From Bog-756 sp963776225 (lineage in GTDB: Bacteria > Actinomycetota > Acidimicrobiia > Acidimicrobiales > RAAP-2): DNA of 64,000 nucleotides. The position numbers and the translations under genes were made by a program. Below are positions 43,234 through 51,791 of the stretch, piece after piece. Under the pieces are notes generated by a model, which saw only the letters and a program-made list of their open reading frames with translations, did not search any database and was not told the DNA's origin. The stretch is from positions 620,001-684,000 of the forward strand of contig CAVZLL010000001.1 in assembly GCA_963776225.1 (NCBI GenBank). The letters are read 5' to 3'. Numbering within the stretch: position 1 is the stretch's first letter; each line of letters begins with the position of its first letter.

Positions 43234-43262
43234 TTGACATTGACCTACTAGTAGGTAAGAAT
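43234..43262 (+). promoter_or_regulatory. Promoter with TetR operator in its spacer
   Basis: TTGACA (43234-43239) is followed by exactly 17 bases and AAGAAT (43257-43262), a good -35 and a fair -10 pointing to the SnoaL-like gene. The 17-base spacer contains the perfect palindrome ACCTACTAGTAGGT (43243-43256). A TetR dimer bound there would block RNA polymerase. The site also lies in front of the tetR start, giving autorepression. Confidence 0.7.
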
Positions 43263-43359
43263 ACCAGCACCCCGAGGGGTCGGCAGGCGGAGAGGAGCCC
43301 ATCGTGCACGGGAACGGGCAGGGCATCGACGGCGGCAGTGGCCGGGCGGTCTGCGCACG

Positions 43360-43701
43360 GTGACCGATCCCCTCCAGGTGGTCGACGCGTTCGGCGAAGC
43401 ATGGGCCCGGCACGACCTGATCGGGAGCCTCGATCTCATCACCGCGGACTGCAGGTTCGACGCGACCGGACCGGCCCCGGACGGCACCCTCTCCGTGGGG
43501 CGTGACGCGATCCGGGCGGCGTGGGGGCCGATCTTCGATGACCCGACGTCCCGTTTCGAAGCCGAGGAGACCTTCGGAGCCGGGGATCGTGTGGTGCAGC
43601 GTTGGCGGTACACGTGGGACGGAGGAGGGGTGCGCGGTGTGGACGTGTTCCGGGTGCGCGACGGGAAGGTCGCCGAGAAGCTCTCGTATGTCAAGGGCTG
43701 A
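43360..43701 (+). CDS. SnoaL-like/NTF2-fold protein
   Basis: This 113-residue single-domain protein starts VTDPLQVVDAFGEAWARHDLIGSLDLITADCRFD. It has VFRVRDGKVAEKLSYVKG at the end, the usual SnoaL-like polyketide-cyclase or NTF2 fold. Such proteins include isomerases, hydrolases and non-catalytic binders, so the substrate cannot be predicted. GTG at 43360; the leader from the mapped promoter is about 90 bases. It is the first gene downstream of the TetR-controlled promoter. Confidence 0.8.
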   Translation: MTDPLQVVDAFGEAWARHDLIGSLDLITADCRFDATGPAPDGTLSVGRDAIRAAWGPIFDDPTSRFEAEETFGAGDRVVQRWRYTWDGGGVRGVDVFRVRDGKVAEKLSYVKG

Positions 43702-43770
43702 TCAGGCCCGCGCAGACCCAGGGACGGGGACCCGAACGGGATATCGGAAGACCAGCCACAGGAGGTGCAG

Positions 43771-43950
43771 ATGACACGCATGATTGCTGACTGTCGGGAG
43801 ATGCCGAGCGAGAGCGGGTGCACGCTGACCATCGCCGGCGAAGAGGACGAGGTGATCCGCGCCGCGGCCATGCACGCGGCCGACGTGCACGGCCACACGG
43901 ACGGGCCGGAGCTGCGCGAGCAGGTCAAGGGGATCCTCACCGTCGAGTAG
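43771..43950 (+). CDS. DUF1059 small protein
   Basis: This 59-residue protein begins MTRMIADCREMPSESGCTLTI and has GEEDEVIRAAAMHAADVHGH, the pattern of DUF1059. The family has no established function. GGAGG lies 5 bases before the ATG; a GTG 6 bases upstream is less likely. It probably shares the transcript of the SnoaL-like gene 69 bases upstream. Confidence 0.8.
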   Translation: MTRMIADCREMPSESGCTLTIAGEEDEVIRAAAMHAADVHGHTDGPELREQVKGILTVE

Positions 43951-44015
43951 CCGGCCCCCGGCACATGCCGGAATCCCGCCTTATCATCGGGATCTCCGGA
44001 GGAAAAGGGGAGGCC

Positions 44016-45377
44016 ATGGAATCGACCGGTGGGCCGAAGATCTGCCTCATCGGCGCCGGGGGCATGTCGTTCGGGCCGGTGATGGTCCTGGACGCCGTCC
44101 ACACCCGCCGGCTCCGCGGTGCGACCCTGATGCTGCACGACGTGAGTTCCGAGCGGCTCGAGGTGACCCGCCGCTTCGCCGCGCGGGTCAACCGGCGCCT
44201 CGGGTCCCCGATCACCGTCGAGGCCTCCACCGACCCGGCCGAGGCGATGAGCGGTGCCGACTTCTGCCTGACCAGCGCAGAGGTGGGGCGTTGGGAGCAC
44301 TGGGTCGAGGACTACGAGATCCCCTGCCGCCACGGGTCGACCCAGATCACCGGTGAGAACGGCGGCCCGGGAGCGGTCTTCCACTCGCTCCGCTCGATAC
44401 GGACGATGCTGGCGATCTGCGACGACATCCGGCGTCACTGTCCCGACGCCGTCCTGATCAACCTGACCAACCCGCTGAGCAGGGTGACCCTGGCGGTCAC
44501 CACAGCGACCACCATCCGGACGGTGAGCCTCTGTCACGAGTTCGCCGGCGGGGTCTCCCGCGTCGCGCGTCTCCTGCGCGTCCCCAAGGCGCGCATCGCG
44601 GCCCGGGCCACCGGCATCAACCACTTCACCTTCTTCACCGACATCCGGCGCACCGACACCGGAGAGGACCTCTACCCGCGGCTCCGGGAGCTCTGGGGAC
44701 GCCGCTACTTCGACTACCCGCCCGCGGTGACCGCGACCGCCCGTCAGCTGGCCAGGCTGCCGCTGGTCGAGCTCGCCGTCGAGCAGTACCACGCGCCACT
44801 GGTCGCGCACCTGTTCCGCGAATACGGGTTCCTCCCCTGCTCCACCGACAGCCACGTCGGCGAGTACGTCCCCGCTGCACGCGAGCTCGCCGGGTGGCAT
44901 CCGGTGCCCGTCACCCTCCACCGGCGCCTGGCCCGGCAGATGGAGCGCCTGGTGACCCGCTACGGCAACGGGGTCTCGCACCTGCCGGTGCACCGGGCGG
45001 GCCGCTCGGCCGAGGAGGTCTTCCCGATCATCGGAGCGCTGTGGACCGGCCGCCGGCGAGATCTCAACGCGGTCAACGTGCCGAACAAGGGGTTCGTGCC
45101 CAACCTGCCCGAAGGGGCCATCGTCGAGGTTCCCGCCACGGTCGACGGGGAAGGGATCGTGCCGACCGTGATGCCCCCGATCGCCGAACCGCTCGCGGAG
45201 CTCATGCGCACCCAGATCGAGCTGCAGGACCTGGTGGTCAAGTCGGCCCTCACCGGGGACCCCGCGCCGGCCTTCGAGGCCCTGCGCCGGGATCCGCTCT
45301 CGCCGTCCGACGAGGCGTCCTGCCGCCGCATGTTCGACGAGCTCGTGACCGTCCAGGCGGACTCGTTGCCCTTCTGA
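44016..45377 (+). CDS. Glycoside hydrolase family 4 protein
   Basis: This 453-residue NAD-dependent glycosidase shows the Rossmann motif CLIGAGGMSFGPVMV, LINLTNPLSRVTLAV, a metal-binding cysteine in LCHEF (the family norm is CHS/CNx), and TGINHFTFF. GH4 enzymes cleave alpha or beta glycosides by a redox-elimination route with NAD and Mn. The substrate could be a galactoside, glucoside or uronide and cannot be told from sequence. The ATG follows AGGGGAGG. GGFVPNLPEG-like KGFVPNLPEGAIVEVP near the C-terminus is a hallmark of alpha-galactosidase/galacturonidase members. Confidence 0.88.
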   Translation: MESTGGPKICLIGAGGMSFGPVMVLDAVHTRRLRGATLMLHDVSSERLEVTRRFAARVNRRLGSPITVEASTDPAEAMSGADFCLTSAEVGRWEHWVEDYEIPCRHGSTQITGENGGPGAVFHSLRSIRTMLAICDDIRRHCPDAVLINLTNPLSRVTLAVTTATTIRTVSLCHEFAGGVSRVARLLRVPKARIAARATGINHFTFFTDIRRTDTGEDLYPRLRELWGRRYFDYPPAVTATARQLARLPLVELAVEQYHAPLVAHLFREYGFLPCSTDSHVGEYVPAARELAGWHPVPVTLHRRLARQMERLVTRYGNGVSHLPVHRAGRSAEEVFPIIGALWTGRRRDLNAVNVPNKGFVPNLPEGAIVEVPATVDGEGIVPTVMPPIAEPLAELMRTQIELQDLVVKSALTGDPAPAFEALRRDPLSPSDEASCRRMFDELVTVQADSLPF

Positions 45378-45429
45378 GCGGTCAGCGGAAGTCGACGGCC
45401 ACCTTGATCGCACCCGGGTTCCGCCGGCC

Positions 45430-46995
45430 TCAGAGGAGCGAGGGGACGACCGCGTCGATGAGGCTCGGTCCCGGTGTGGCGAGCGCGCGGGCGAGCTCGT
45501 TGCCGAACGCGTCGGCCGTCTCGGCCCGTGCCGCGTGGAGCCCGAGCCCGGCGGCGATCCGCGCGAAGTCGATGTCCGGCCGGCCGATGTCGAGCATCTC
45601 CAACGCCAGGGGCCCGGGAGTCTCCGCGCCGACCCGGTCGAGCTCCATGTTGAGCACCGCGTAGGAGCGGTTGTTGAGGACGACGGTGGTGACGTCGAGC
45701 CCCGACCGGGCCATCGTCCAGAGCGCCTGGACGGTGTAGAGCGCGCTCCCGTCGGCCTCGAGCGCGATCACCCTGCGGTCGGGAGCGGCGACAGCGGCGC
45801 CGACCGCGAGGGGCAGGCCCTGGCCGATCGCCCCACCGGTGAGGGTGAGCCAGTCGTGGGGAGGACCGCCGGCGGTCGCCCCGGGCGCGAACAGGCCGGC
45901 GGTGTTCCCCTCGTCGGAGACGATGGCGCCTTCGGGCAGGAGCGCGCCGAGCGCCTGGCAGACGGACTGGGCGGTCAGTGGCCCGGTCGGGAGACCGGGG
46001 ACCCCCGGATCCTGGTGGGCGCCGCGACCGGGTGCAGCCCCGGTCAGGTCGCAGAGCGCGGACAGCGCGCCGGCGGGATCGTCGATCGGCCCGAGGACAG
46101 GGTGGACCGTGCAGCCGGGCGGGACCAGGTCGCCGCTCTTGCCGGGATAGGCGAAGAACGCGACCGGCGATCGTGCGTCGAGCAGCACCAGATGGCGGAT
46201 CCCGTCGAGCTGCATGGCGGTGAACTCGGCCAGGTAGGCGAGCCGTTCGACCGGTGGCCGTCCGCGGCCGCGCTCGAGACGGGCGGGGAACGTCTCGGCG
46301 AAGAGCCTGGCACCGGTGGCCGCGGCCAGGTCCGCCGCCGCCTCCAGAAGGGGACCTCGGCAGACACGTCCCCCGATCAGCAGGGCGGCCGGTTCGCCGG
46401 AACGCAGCCCGGTCGCCGCCGCGTCCAGCACCGCCCGGTCGGGTGGGGCACCCGATCCCGGTCCCACCGGCGCGACCGGTGCCACCGGAACCCCTCCCTC
46501 GGACCAGGAGACGTCGGCCGGGACGATCAGCGTGGCGACCGCCCCGGGCGGCCCGTAGGCCGCGGCGATCGCGTCGCGGGTGTCCGCCCCGAGGGAGGCG
46601 GTCGATTCCGCGCTCCGCACGAAGGTGGACACGTTGCGGGCCACCGTGGCGATGTCGGACTGCAGCTGAGCGTCGTAGGCGCGGTGGGTGATGGCGTGGT
46701 CGCCGATCAGGGTGACCACGGGACTGAGGGCGCGCCTCGCGTTGTGCAGGTTGGCGAGGCCGTTGCCGAGTCCCGGTCCGAGATGGAGGAGGACCCCCGC
46801 CGGCCGGCCGGCCATCCTGGCGTAGCCGTCGGCCGCCCCGGTCGCGACGCCTTCGAAGAGGGCGAGCACGCTGTGCATCCCGTCCACGCGGTCGAGTGCC
46901 CCGACGAAGTGCATCTCGGAGGTGCCCGGGTTCATGAAACAGGTGTCGACGCCGTGGTCGACGAGGGTGCGGAGGAGCGACTCGGCGCCGTTCAC
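45430..46995 (-). CDS. ThDP-dependent decarboxylase/acetolactate synthase-like enzyme
   Basis: This 521-residue enzyme has the N-terminal pyrimidine domain with the activating glutamate in ALFEGVATGAADGYARM and a middle domain. The C-terminal pyrophosphate domain has LEADGSALYT followed by VVLNNRSYAVL (ThDP-Mg motif, GDGS changed to EADGS). It belongs with benzoylformate decarboxylase-like and acetolactate synthase-like proteins, without a regulatory subunit gene nearby. The ATG overlaps the stop of the upstream FAD-oxidase gene, so the two are coupled. Likely substrate is a 2-oxo acid made by that neighbour (inference). Confidence 0.87.
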   Translation of the reverse strand: MNGAESLLRTLVDHGVDTCFMNPGTSEMHFVGALDRVDGMHSVLALFEGVATGAADGYARMAGRPAGVLLHLGPGLGNGLANLHNARRALSPVVTLIGDHAITHRAYDAQLQSDIATVARNVSTFVRSAESTASLGADTRDAIAAAYGPPGAVATLIVPADVSWSEGGVPVAPVAPVGPGSGAPPDRAVLDAAATGLRSGEPAALLIGGRVCRGPLLEAAADLAAATGARLFAETFPARLERGRGRPPVERLAYLAEFTAMQLDGIRHLVLLDARSPVAFFAYPGKSGDLVPPGCTVHPVLGPIDDPAGALSALCDLTGAAPGRGAHQDPGVPGLPTGPLTAQSVCQALGALLPEGAIVSDEGNTAGLFAPGATAGGPPHDWLTLTGGAIGQGLPLAVGAAVAAPDRRVIALEADGSALYTVQALWTMARSGLDVTTVVLNNRSYAVLNMELDRVGAETPGPLALEMLDIGRPDIDFARIAAGLGLHAARAETADAFGNELARALATPGPSLIDAVVPSLL

Positions 46996-48452
46996 GGTCG
47001 GGACCGCCCGGTATCCGACGGCACGGGATCGGCGGCGGCGAAGATGGTCCCGGGGTTGAGGATGCCGTGGGGGTCGAAGGCGTCCTTGATCCGGCGCATG
47101 AGGTCGAGCTTGACCGGGTCCTCGAGCTCGGCCAGCGCGGCGGCCTTGCGGGTGCCGATCCCGTGCTCGCCCGAGATCGCCCCGCCGAGGGCGAACCCGG
47201 CGGTCAGGATGTCGTGGACGAGCCGCCCGCGGACGGCGGGATCGGGCTGGAACACCGAGAGGTGGACGTTGCCGTCGCCCACGTGCCCACAGCCGGTCAC
47301 GAGGGAGCCGGACGCCCCGGCCAGGACCCCGACGGCCTCGAGGAATTCCGGGATCGACGCCCGCGGGACGACCGTGTCGACGATGTCGTCGGCGCCGGCC
47401 GCCTTGGCCGCCCAGAAGGCCCGCTCCCGCGCCGCGATGAGCTGGGCGCCCGCCGCGCCCGGGAGCACGTAGACCTCGAGGGCGCCGAGGTCCACGAGCT
47501 GTTCGGCGACCGCCGCGGTGTCCTCCTCGACCCGGTCGGCATGGTGGTCCTCGAGCACGATGACCAGGTAGGCGAGCGCCCGCTCGCGCATCTCGTCGGG
47601 GATCCCGAGGTCGATGCCCGCGTTGGCGGTGATCCCGGCCATCGAGATCGAGTCGATGTACTCGACCAGCAGGGGCCCGACCCCGCTGGCCACGACGGGC
47701 GGCACCGCCGCGGTCACCTCGGGGAGCGTGGCGAAGGGTGCGAGCAGGGTGGCGACGTGCTCGGGCCGGGGATGGAGGCGGAGGATGGCGCGGGTGACCA
47801 GCGCCAGCGTGCCCTCGGACCCGAGGATGAGCTGGGTGAGGTCGTAGCCGCTGGTGGCCTTCACGAACTTGCCCCCGGTCGTGACCACCTCGCCGGTGCC
47901 GAGCACCGCCTCGATGCCGAGCACGTGGTGGCGGGTGACGCCGTACTTGACCGCCCGCATCCCGCCTGCGTTGGTGGCCACGTTGCCCCCGAGGCTGGCC
48001 GACTGTTCCCCGGGGAAGACCGGGTACACCAGTCGGTGGGGTCGGAGTGCGGCGTCCAGGGCGGCCAGGGTGACCCCCGGCTCGACGACGGCCACGTGGT
48101 TGGCCGTGTCGATCTCGAGGATCGCGTCCATCCGCTCGAAGGAGACCACGATCCCCCCCGATACCGGGATGGCGGCGCCCGAGAGCCCGGTGCCCGAGCC
48201 GCGGGCGGTCAGCGGGACCCGATCGGCGACCGCCGCCTGCACCACGGCCGCCACCTCCTCCACCGTGCCGGGCCGCACCACCAGGCGGGGGCGGACCGCC
48301 TCGCTACCGAGGGATTCGTCGTGGGTCACGTCGTCGTCCACCCGGGCGCCGACGTCGACGTGGGCAGCCCCGACCAGATCGATCAGCAGGTCCTCGATCA
48401 CCGGGGAACGCGCCCTCTGGTCATCGGTCACCCTCCTCCACGACGACCGCAC
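46992..48452 (-). CDS. FAD-binding D-2-hydroxyacid dehydrogenase, GlcD type
   Basis: This 486-residue protein shows the FAD_binding_4 domain (RPRLVVRPGTVEEVAAVVQAA, LTARGSGTGLSGAAIPVSGG) and ATNAGGMRAVKYGVT. The C-terminal FAD-oxidase domain has GHVGDGNVHLSVF and ISGEHGIGTRKAAAL. It oxidizes D-lactate, glycolate or a related 2-hydroxy acid to the 2-oxo acid. A GTG at 48452 or 48431 may be the start; GGAGGAGG lies immediately before the second. The stop overlaps the ThDP enzyme start (ATGA). Confidence 0.9.
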   Translation of the reverse strand: MRSSWRRVTDDQRARSPVIEDLLIDLVGAAHVDVGARVDDDVTHDESLGSEAVRPRLVVRPGTVEEVAAVVQAAVADRVPLTARGSGTGLSGAAIPVSGGIVVSFERMDAILEIDTANHVAVVEPGVTLAALDAALRPHRLVYPVFPGEQSASLGGNVATNAGGMRAVKYGVTRHHVLGIEAVLGTGEVVTTGGKFVKATSGYDLTQLILGSEGTLALVTRAILRLHPRPEHVATLLAPFATLPEVTAAVPPVVASGVGPLLVEYIDSISMAGITANAGIDLGIPDEMRERALAYLVIVLEDHHADRVEEDTAAVAEQLVDLGALEVYVLPGAAGAQLIAARERAFWAAKAAGADDIVDTVVPRASIPEFLEAVGVLAGASGSLVTGCGHVGDGNVHLSVFQPDPAVRGRLVHDILTAGFALGGAISGEHGIGTRKAAALAELEDPVKLDLMRRIKDAFDPHGILNPGTIFAAADPVPSDTGRSRP

Positions 48453-48520
48453 GTTAGCCCGCGCCGGTCCCGAACGGCTCCCGAGTGGGCACCCGCACCC
48501 CGCGTCGGTAGGCTGGCACG

Positions 48521-49519
48521 GTGCCCTCGATGCCCGGCATGCCCGGTGTGCGTCCGGTGGAGTTCACGCTCCACAACGCCCTGACCGGTTGGGACGTGTC
48601 GCCCTTCGCGCTCCTCGTCCTCGCCGCGGTGCTGGGGCTCGGGGTCTGGTACCTGCAGTCGGTCTGGGCCCTCTCGGCCAGGGGCCGCTCCTGGGGTGTC
48701 GGACGCACGATCTCCTTCCTGGTGGGGCTGGTCGCGCTGGATCTCGCACTCCAGTCACCGGTGGCCACGTTCACCATGGGGTACTTCCAGGCCCACGTCG
48801 TGCAGCACCTGCTGCTGATGGTGGTGGCTCCGCCCCTGCTGGCCCTCGGCGCGCCGATGACCCTGGTGCTCCAGACCTCCGGACGCGAGTCCAAGGTCCG
48901 GTTGCTCGGGCTCCTCAACTCGCGTCCCTTCCGGCTGCTGACCCATCCGCTCCCGGTGTGGTGCCTCTACTACTTCTCGATGTTCGCCTTCTTCCTGACC
49001 TTCGCCCTCGGGTTCGCCATGACCCACATGTGGGTCATGGACCTGGTCAACATCGGGTTCCTGTTCGCCTCGACGCTGTTCTGGTGGCCGGTTGTCGGGC
49101 TCGACCCGATCCCGCACTGGAAGATGGGTCACGGCACCCGGATGGTCAACCTGCTCATCGGGGTGCCCATCGAGTCCTTCCTGGCGCTCGCCCTGCTGAC
49201 CTCCACCCGGCCGGCCGCGCCGATGTACTCGGTCTCGGGCACCCATGCCGGCGCGGCGATCCTCTGGGTGGGCGTGGAGTTGTTCACCTTCATCGCCCTC
49301 GTCCCCGTCTTCGTCCAGTGGCTCCGTTCGGAGCAGCGCCGCGAAGCGAGGCTCGACGCCCAGCTCGATGCTCGGGAGGCGGCCGCTCGGGAGCAACCGG
49401 ACCCGGTGCCGGTGACCGAGGTCGACGGTCGCCCGCCGGGCCCACCGGTCGGGTGGGCGCAGGGCCGGGTCGGCTCAGGCCGGAGGGGTCACGCTCAGGG
49501 CGCCGGAGCGAAGATGTAG
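48521..49519 (+). CDS. Cytochrome c oxidase assembly protein, CtaG type
   Basis: This 332-residue protein has about seven membrane helices with HVVQHLLLMVVAPPLLALGAP, WCLYYFSMFAFFLTFALGF, MTHMWVMDLVNIGFLF and FWWPVVGLDPIP, the Caa3_CtaG family pattern. Conserved histidines in these helices suggest copper handling for the oxidase Cu site. No oxidase subunit gene is in the window. The last 70 residues are hydrophilic and charged. It overlaps the 3' end of the converging RodZ-like gene by 25 bases, and is divergent from the GlcD-like gene. Confidence 0.88.
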   Translation: MPSMPGMPGVRPVEFTLHNALTGWDVSPFALLVLAAVLGLGVWYLQSVWALSARGRSWGVGRTISFLVGLVALDLALQSPVATFTMGYFQAHVVQHLLLMVVAPPLLALGAPMTLVLQTSGRESKVRLLGLLNSRPFRLLTHPLPVWCLYYFSMFAFFLTFALGFAMTHMWVMDLVNIGFLFASTLFWWPVVGLDPIPHWKMGHGTRMVNLLIGVPIESFLALALLTSTRPAAPMYSVSGTHAGAAILWVGVELFTFIALVPVFVQWLRSEQRREARLDAQLDAREAAAREQPDPVPVTEVDGRPPGPPVGWAQGRVGSGRRGHAQGAGAKM

Positions 49520-50637
49520 GTGAAGGGGGTGACGGTTGGCGCGGCCAGGAAGGCGCTCTTGCCCTTGACGCTCACCCCGACCACGACCGCGGATGATCCG
49601 ACCTGCACGGTCATCGTGCCCTGGGCGGGGAAGGCGAGGCGCTTGCCCGGCGGTTCGACCGCGCTCACCAGGGGCACCGGGGAGGTCGAGCTGGTGATCT
49701 GCACCCAGCACTTGCCCGAGGTGGCCACCCCGATGGTGAACTGGCTGGCGGCGACCGCGTAGGTCGCGCTGTAGGGACCGGACCCTGCGGGCTCCACGGT
49801 CGGTGTCCGGTGATGCTTGCCCGAAGCCGGCCTGGTGCTCGGCGGCGCGGTCGCCGGGGGCGCGGAGGAGTTCGAGGCCGGTGGGGTGGGGTTCGCAGCC
49901 GGCGGGGCGGCGGCTGACGCGGCCCCGGGCGGTACGACGCGCAGGATGTGGGCGTTGGCCAGCACGTGGGGTCGGGCGGCCAACAGGACGAATCCGGCGA
50001 GCACGACGGCCACCAGGAGGCCGGCGATCCAGGTGGCCAGCTTGAGCGGGATCGAGGCGCGCATCCGCCGCCGTTCGCGTGCGACCGCCCGGCGGGTCTG
50101 GCGGAGCTCCTTGCGGGGCACCACCGGGAAGGTGCCGGTCGGAGGCCCGGTGGACACCTCGTACGCGGACGACCCGGGCCCGGCCGCCGAGGTCGACCGG
50201 CCGCCGACCCGCGGCACCTGTCCGGTCTGGGTGAAGGCGCGCAGGTGATCGGGTCCGGAGGTCACCGCGGCCACCACGCCCGTCACCGCCGGATTGACCC
50301 GGGTCTGGTCCACCGGCGGTGCTCCGCCCGGCCCGGGTGGCCACGCCTCGATGAACCGGAGTGCCAGGGCGTCGCTGTCCAGGCTCAGCAGGGTGGCGTA
50401 GCGACGGAGGGTGGAGACGGCGACCGCCCGGTCGGGCAACCCGCGCAGGTCGCCCGTTTCGAGGGCTTCGATCTGGGTGATCGGCCTGCTCAGGCGGTCG
50501 TGCACCGAAAGGAGGTCCAATCCCCGGTCCTCGCGGGCCTGGCGGAGCTCTCTTCCGATCGCCACGACGGGTTCGCTGGGGGACTGCTCCGGTTGGTCGT
50601 CGCGACGGCGAGTGGTTCCGCCTCGGGGCCGCATCAC
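49495..50637 (-). CDS. RodZ-like protein: HTH, one membrane helix, DUF4115-like domain
   Basis: This 380-residue protein has a helix-turn-helix of the HTH_25/RodZ type at about 25-95 (IGRELRQAREDRGLDLLSVHDRLSRP). A long linker and a basic juxtamembrane patch follow, then one membrane helix (ATWIAGLLVAVVLAGFVLLAA). A Pro/Ala/Ser-rich extracellular stretch precedes a C-terminal beta domain (CWVQITSSTSPV, FPAQGTMTVQVGSSAVV, DUF4115-like). RodZ links MreB to the cell wall in rods; a similar shape or division role is inferred. GTG/ATG at 50637/50634 follow TGAGGAG. Confidence 0.85.
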   Translation of the reverse strand: MMRPRGGTTRRRDDQPEQSPSEPVVAIGRELRQAREDRGLDLLSVHDRLSRPITQIEALETGDLRGLPDRAVAVSTLRRYATLLSLDSDALALRFIEAWPPGPGGAPPVDQTRVNPAVTGVVAAVTSGPDHLRAFTQTGQVPRVGGRSTSAAGPGSSAYEVSTGPPTGTFPVVPRKELRQTRRAVARERRRMRASIPLKLATWIAGLLVAVVLAGFVLLAARPHVLANAHILRVVPPGAASAAAPPAANPTPPASNSSAPPATAPPSTRPASGKHHRTPTVEPAGSGPYSATYAVAASQFTIGVATSGKCWVQITSSTSPVPLVSAVEPPGKRLAFPAQGTMTVQVGSSAVVVGVSVKGKSAFLAAPTVTPFTYIFAPAP

Positions 50638-50806
50638 CTGGATCTCCTCACGTAAGCCTGGTACCAGCGTACTTGTCCGGCGCTCGATCCAAGGCCCACG
50701 CCCCGGTACCGGGACCGGTCACGGAATGTTGCGTGTGCAACCAGTGTTGACGAGCAAGACTGTCCTCCGACTCCGAGGGGACGACGCTCAGAGACGAGGT
50801 GTGACC

Positions 50807-51772
50807 ATGCCAGCAGTGACGGTCGACGACGTACTTGCCCTGCCCCGGGTGGCGCGGCCGGATGCGGGCACGGCGATCGGCCGCCCCGTCCTCACGGTCA
50901 CCACGGCGCCCTCCGGGCTCGAGGGGGAGGGCTTCCCGGTGCGCCGGGCGTTCGCCGGCGTGGACCGGGTCCATCTCGACCCGTTCGTCCACATGGACCA
51001 GATGGGCGAGGTGGAGTACGCGCCGGGTGAACCCAAGGGCACCCCCTGGCACCCCCATCGAGGATTCGAGACGGTCACCTACATGATCGACGGGACGTTT
51101 CAGCACCAGGACTCGATCGGCGGCGGTGGGCTGATCACCAACGGGGACACCCAGTGGATGACCGCCGGCGGTGGCATCCTCCACATCGAGGCTCCGCCCG
51201 AGGAGCTGGTGGCGTCCGGCGGGCTGTTCCACGGGATCCAGCTCTGGGTGAACCTGCCGCGCGCCGACAAGATGATCGCCCCCCGCTACCAGGACATCGG
51301 AAGCGGCAACGTCGTGCTGCTCACCACCCCCGACGGCGGGGCACTGCTCCGTCTCATCGCGGGGGAGCTCGACGATCACCGCGGCCCGGGTGCGACCCAT
51401 TCGCCGATGGTCATGGTGCATGCCACCGTCGCGGCGGGCGCATCGGTGACCGTCCCGTGGCGACCGGAGTTCAACGCGCTGGTCTACGCGCTGGCCGGTG
51501 ACGGCACGGTCGGAGAGGAGCGGCGTCCGGTGACCGGCGGTCAGCTCACGGTGTTCGGGGCCGGTGACTCGCTGACCCTGTCGGCCTCGGAGACGGGATC
51601 CGGGCGCAGCCCGGGGCTCGACGTGCTGCTGCTCGGAGGGCGCCCCATCCGTGAACCGGTCTTCGCGTACGGGCCGTTCGTGATGAACACCCGCGAGGAG
51701 GTGGCCCAGGCCTTCGAGGACTACCAGGCCGGCCGGCTCGGCCAGGTGCCCGTCGAGCACATCGGCTCCTGA
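50807..51772 (+). CDS. Pirin family protein
   Basis: This 321-residue bicupin has the pirin metal motif HPHRGFETVTYMIDG and GDTQWMTAGGGILHIE, followed by IQLWVNLP. The second cupin is at the C-terminus and lacks most ligands, as is usual. Pirins are quercetinase-like metalloproteins with varied roles, so the function here is open. The ATG at 50807 lies after a weak ribosome site. It is divergent from the RodZ-like gene and converges on the LCP gene. Confidence 0.92.
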   Translation: MPAVTVDDVLALPRVARPDAGTAIGRPVLTVTTAPSGLEGEGFPVRRAFAGVDRVHLDPFVHMDQMGEVEYAPGEPKGTPWHPHRGFETVTYMIDGTFQHQDSIGGGGLITNGDTQWMTAGGGILHIEAPPEELVASGGLFHGIQLWVNLPRADKMIAPRYQDIGSGNVVLLTTPDGGALLRLIAGELDDHRGPGATHSPMVMVHATVAAGASVTVPWRPEFNALVYALAGDGTVGEERRPVTGGQLTVFGAGDSLTLSASETGSGRSPGLDVLLLGGRPIREPVFAYGPFVMNTREEVAQAFEDYQAGRLGQVPVEHIGS

Positions 51773-51791
51773 GACGCGACCTCGGTGACGG

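Noticed and set aside
45382..45429. Fifteen-codon tail (NPGAIKVAVDFR) on the minus strand resembling the end of a zinc alcohol dehydrogenase
   Set aside because: It is too short to assign. It could be a leftover gene end, but there is no adjacent sequence of the same gene.
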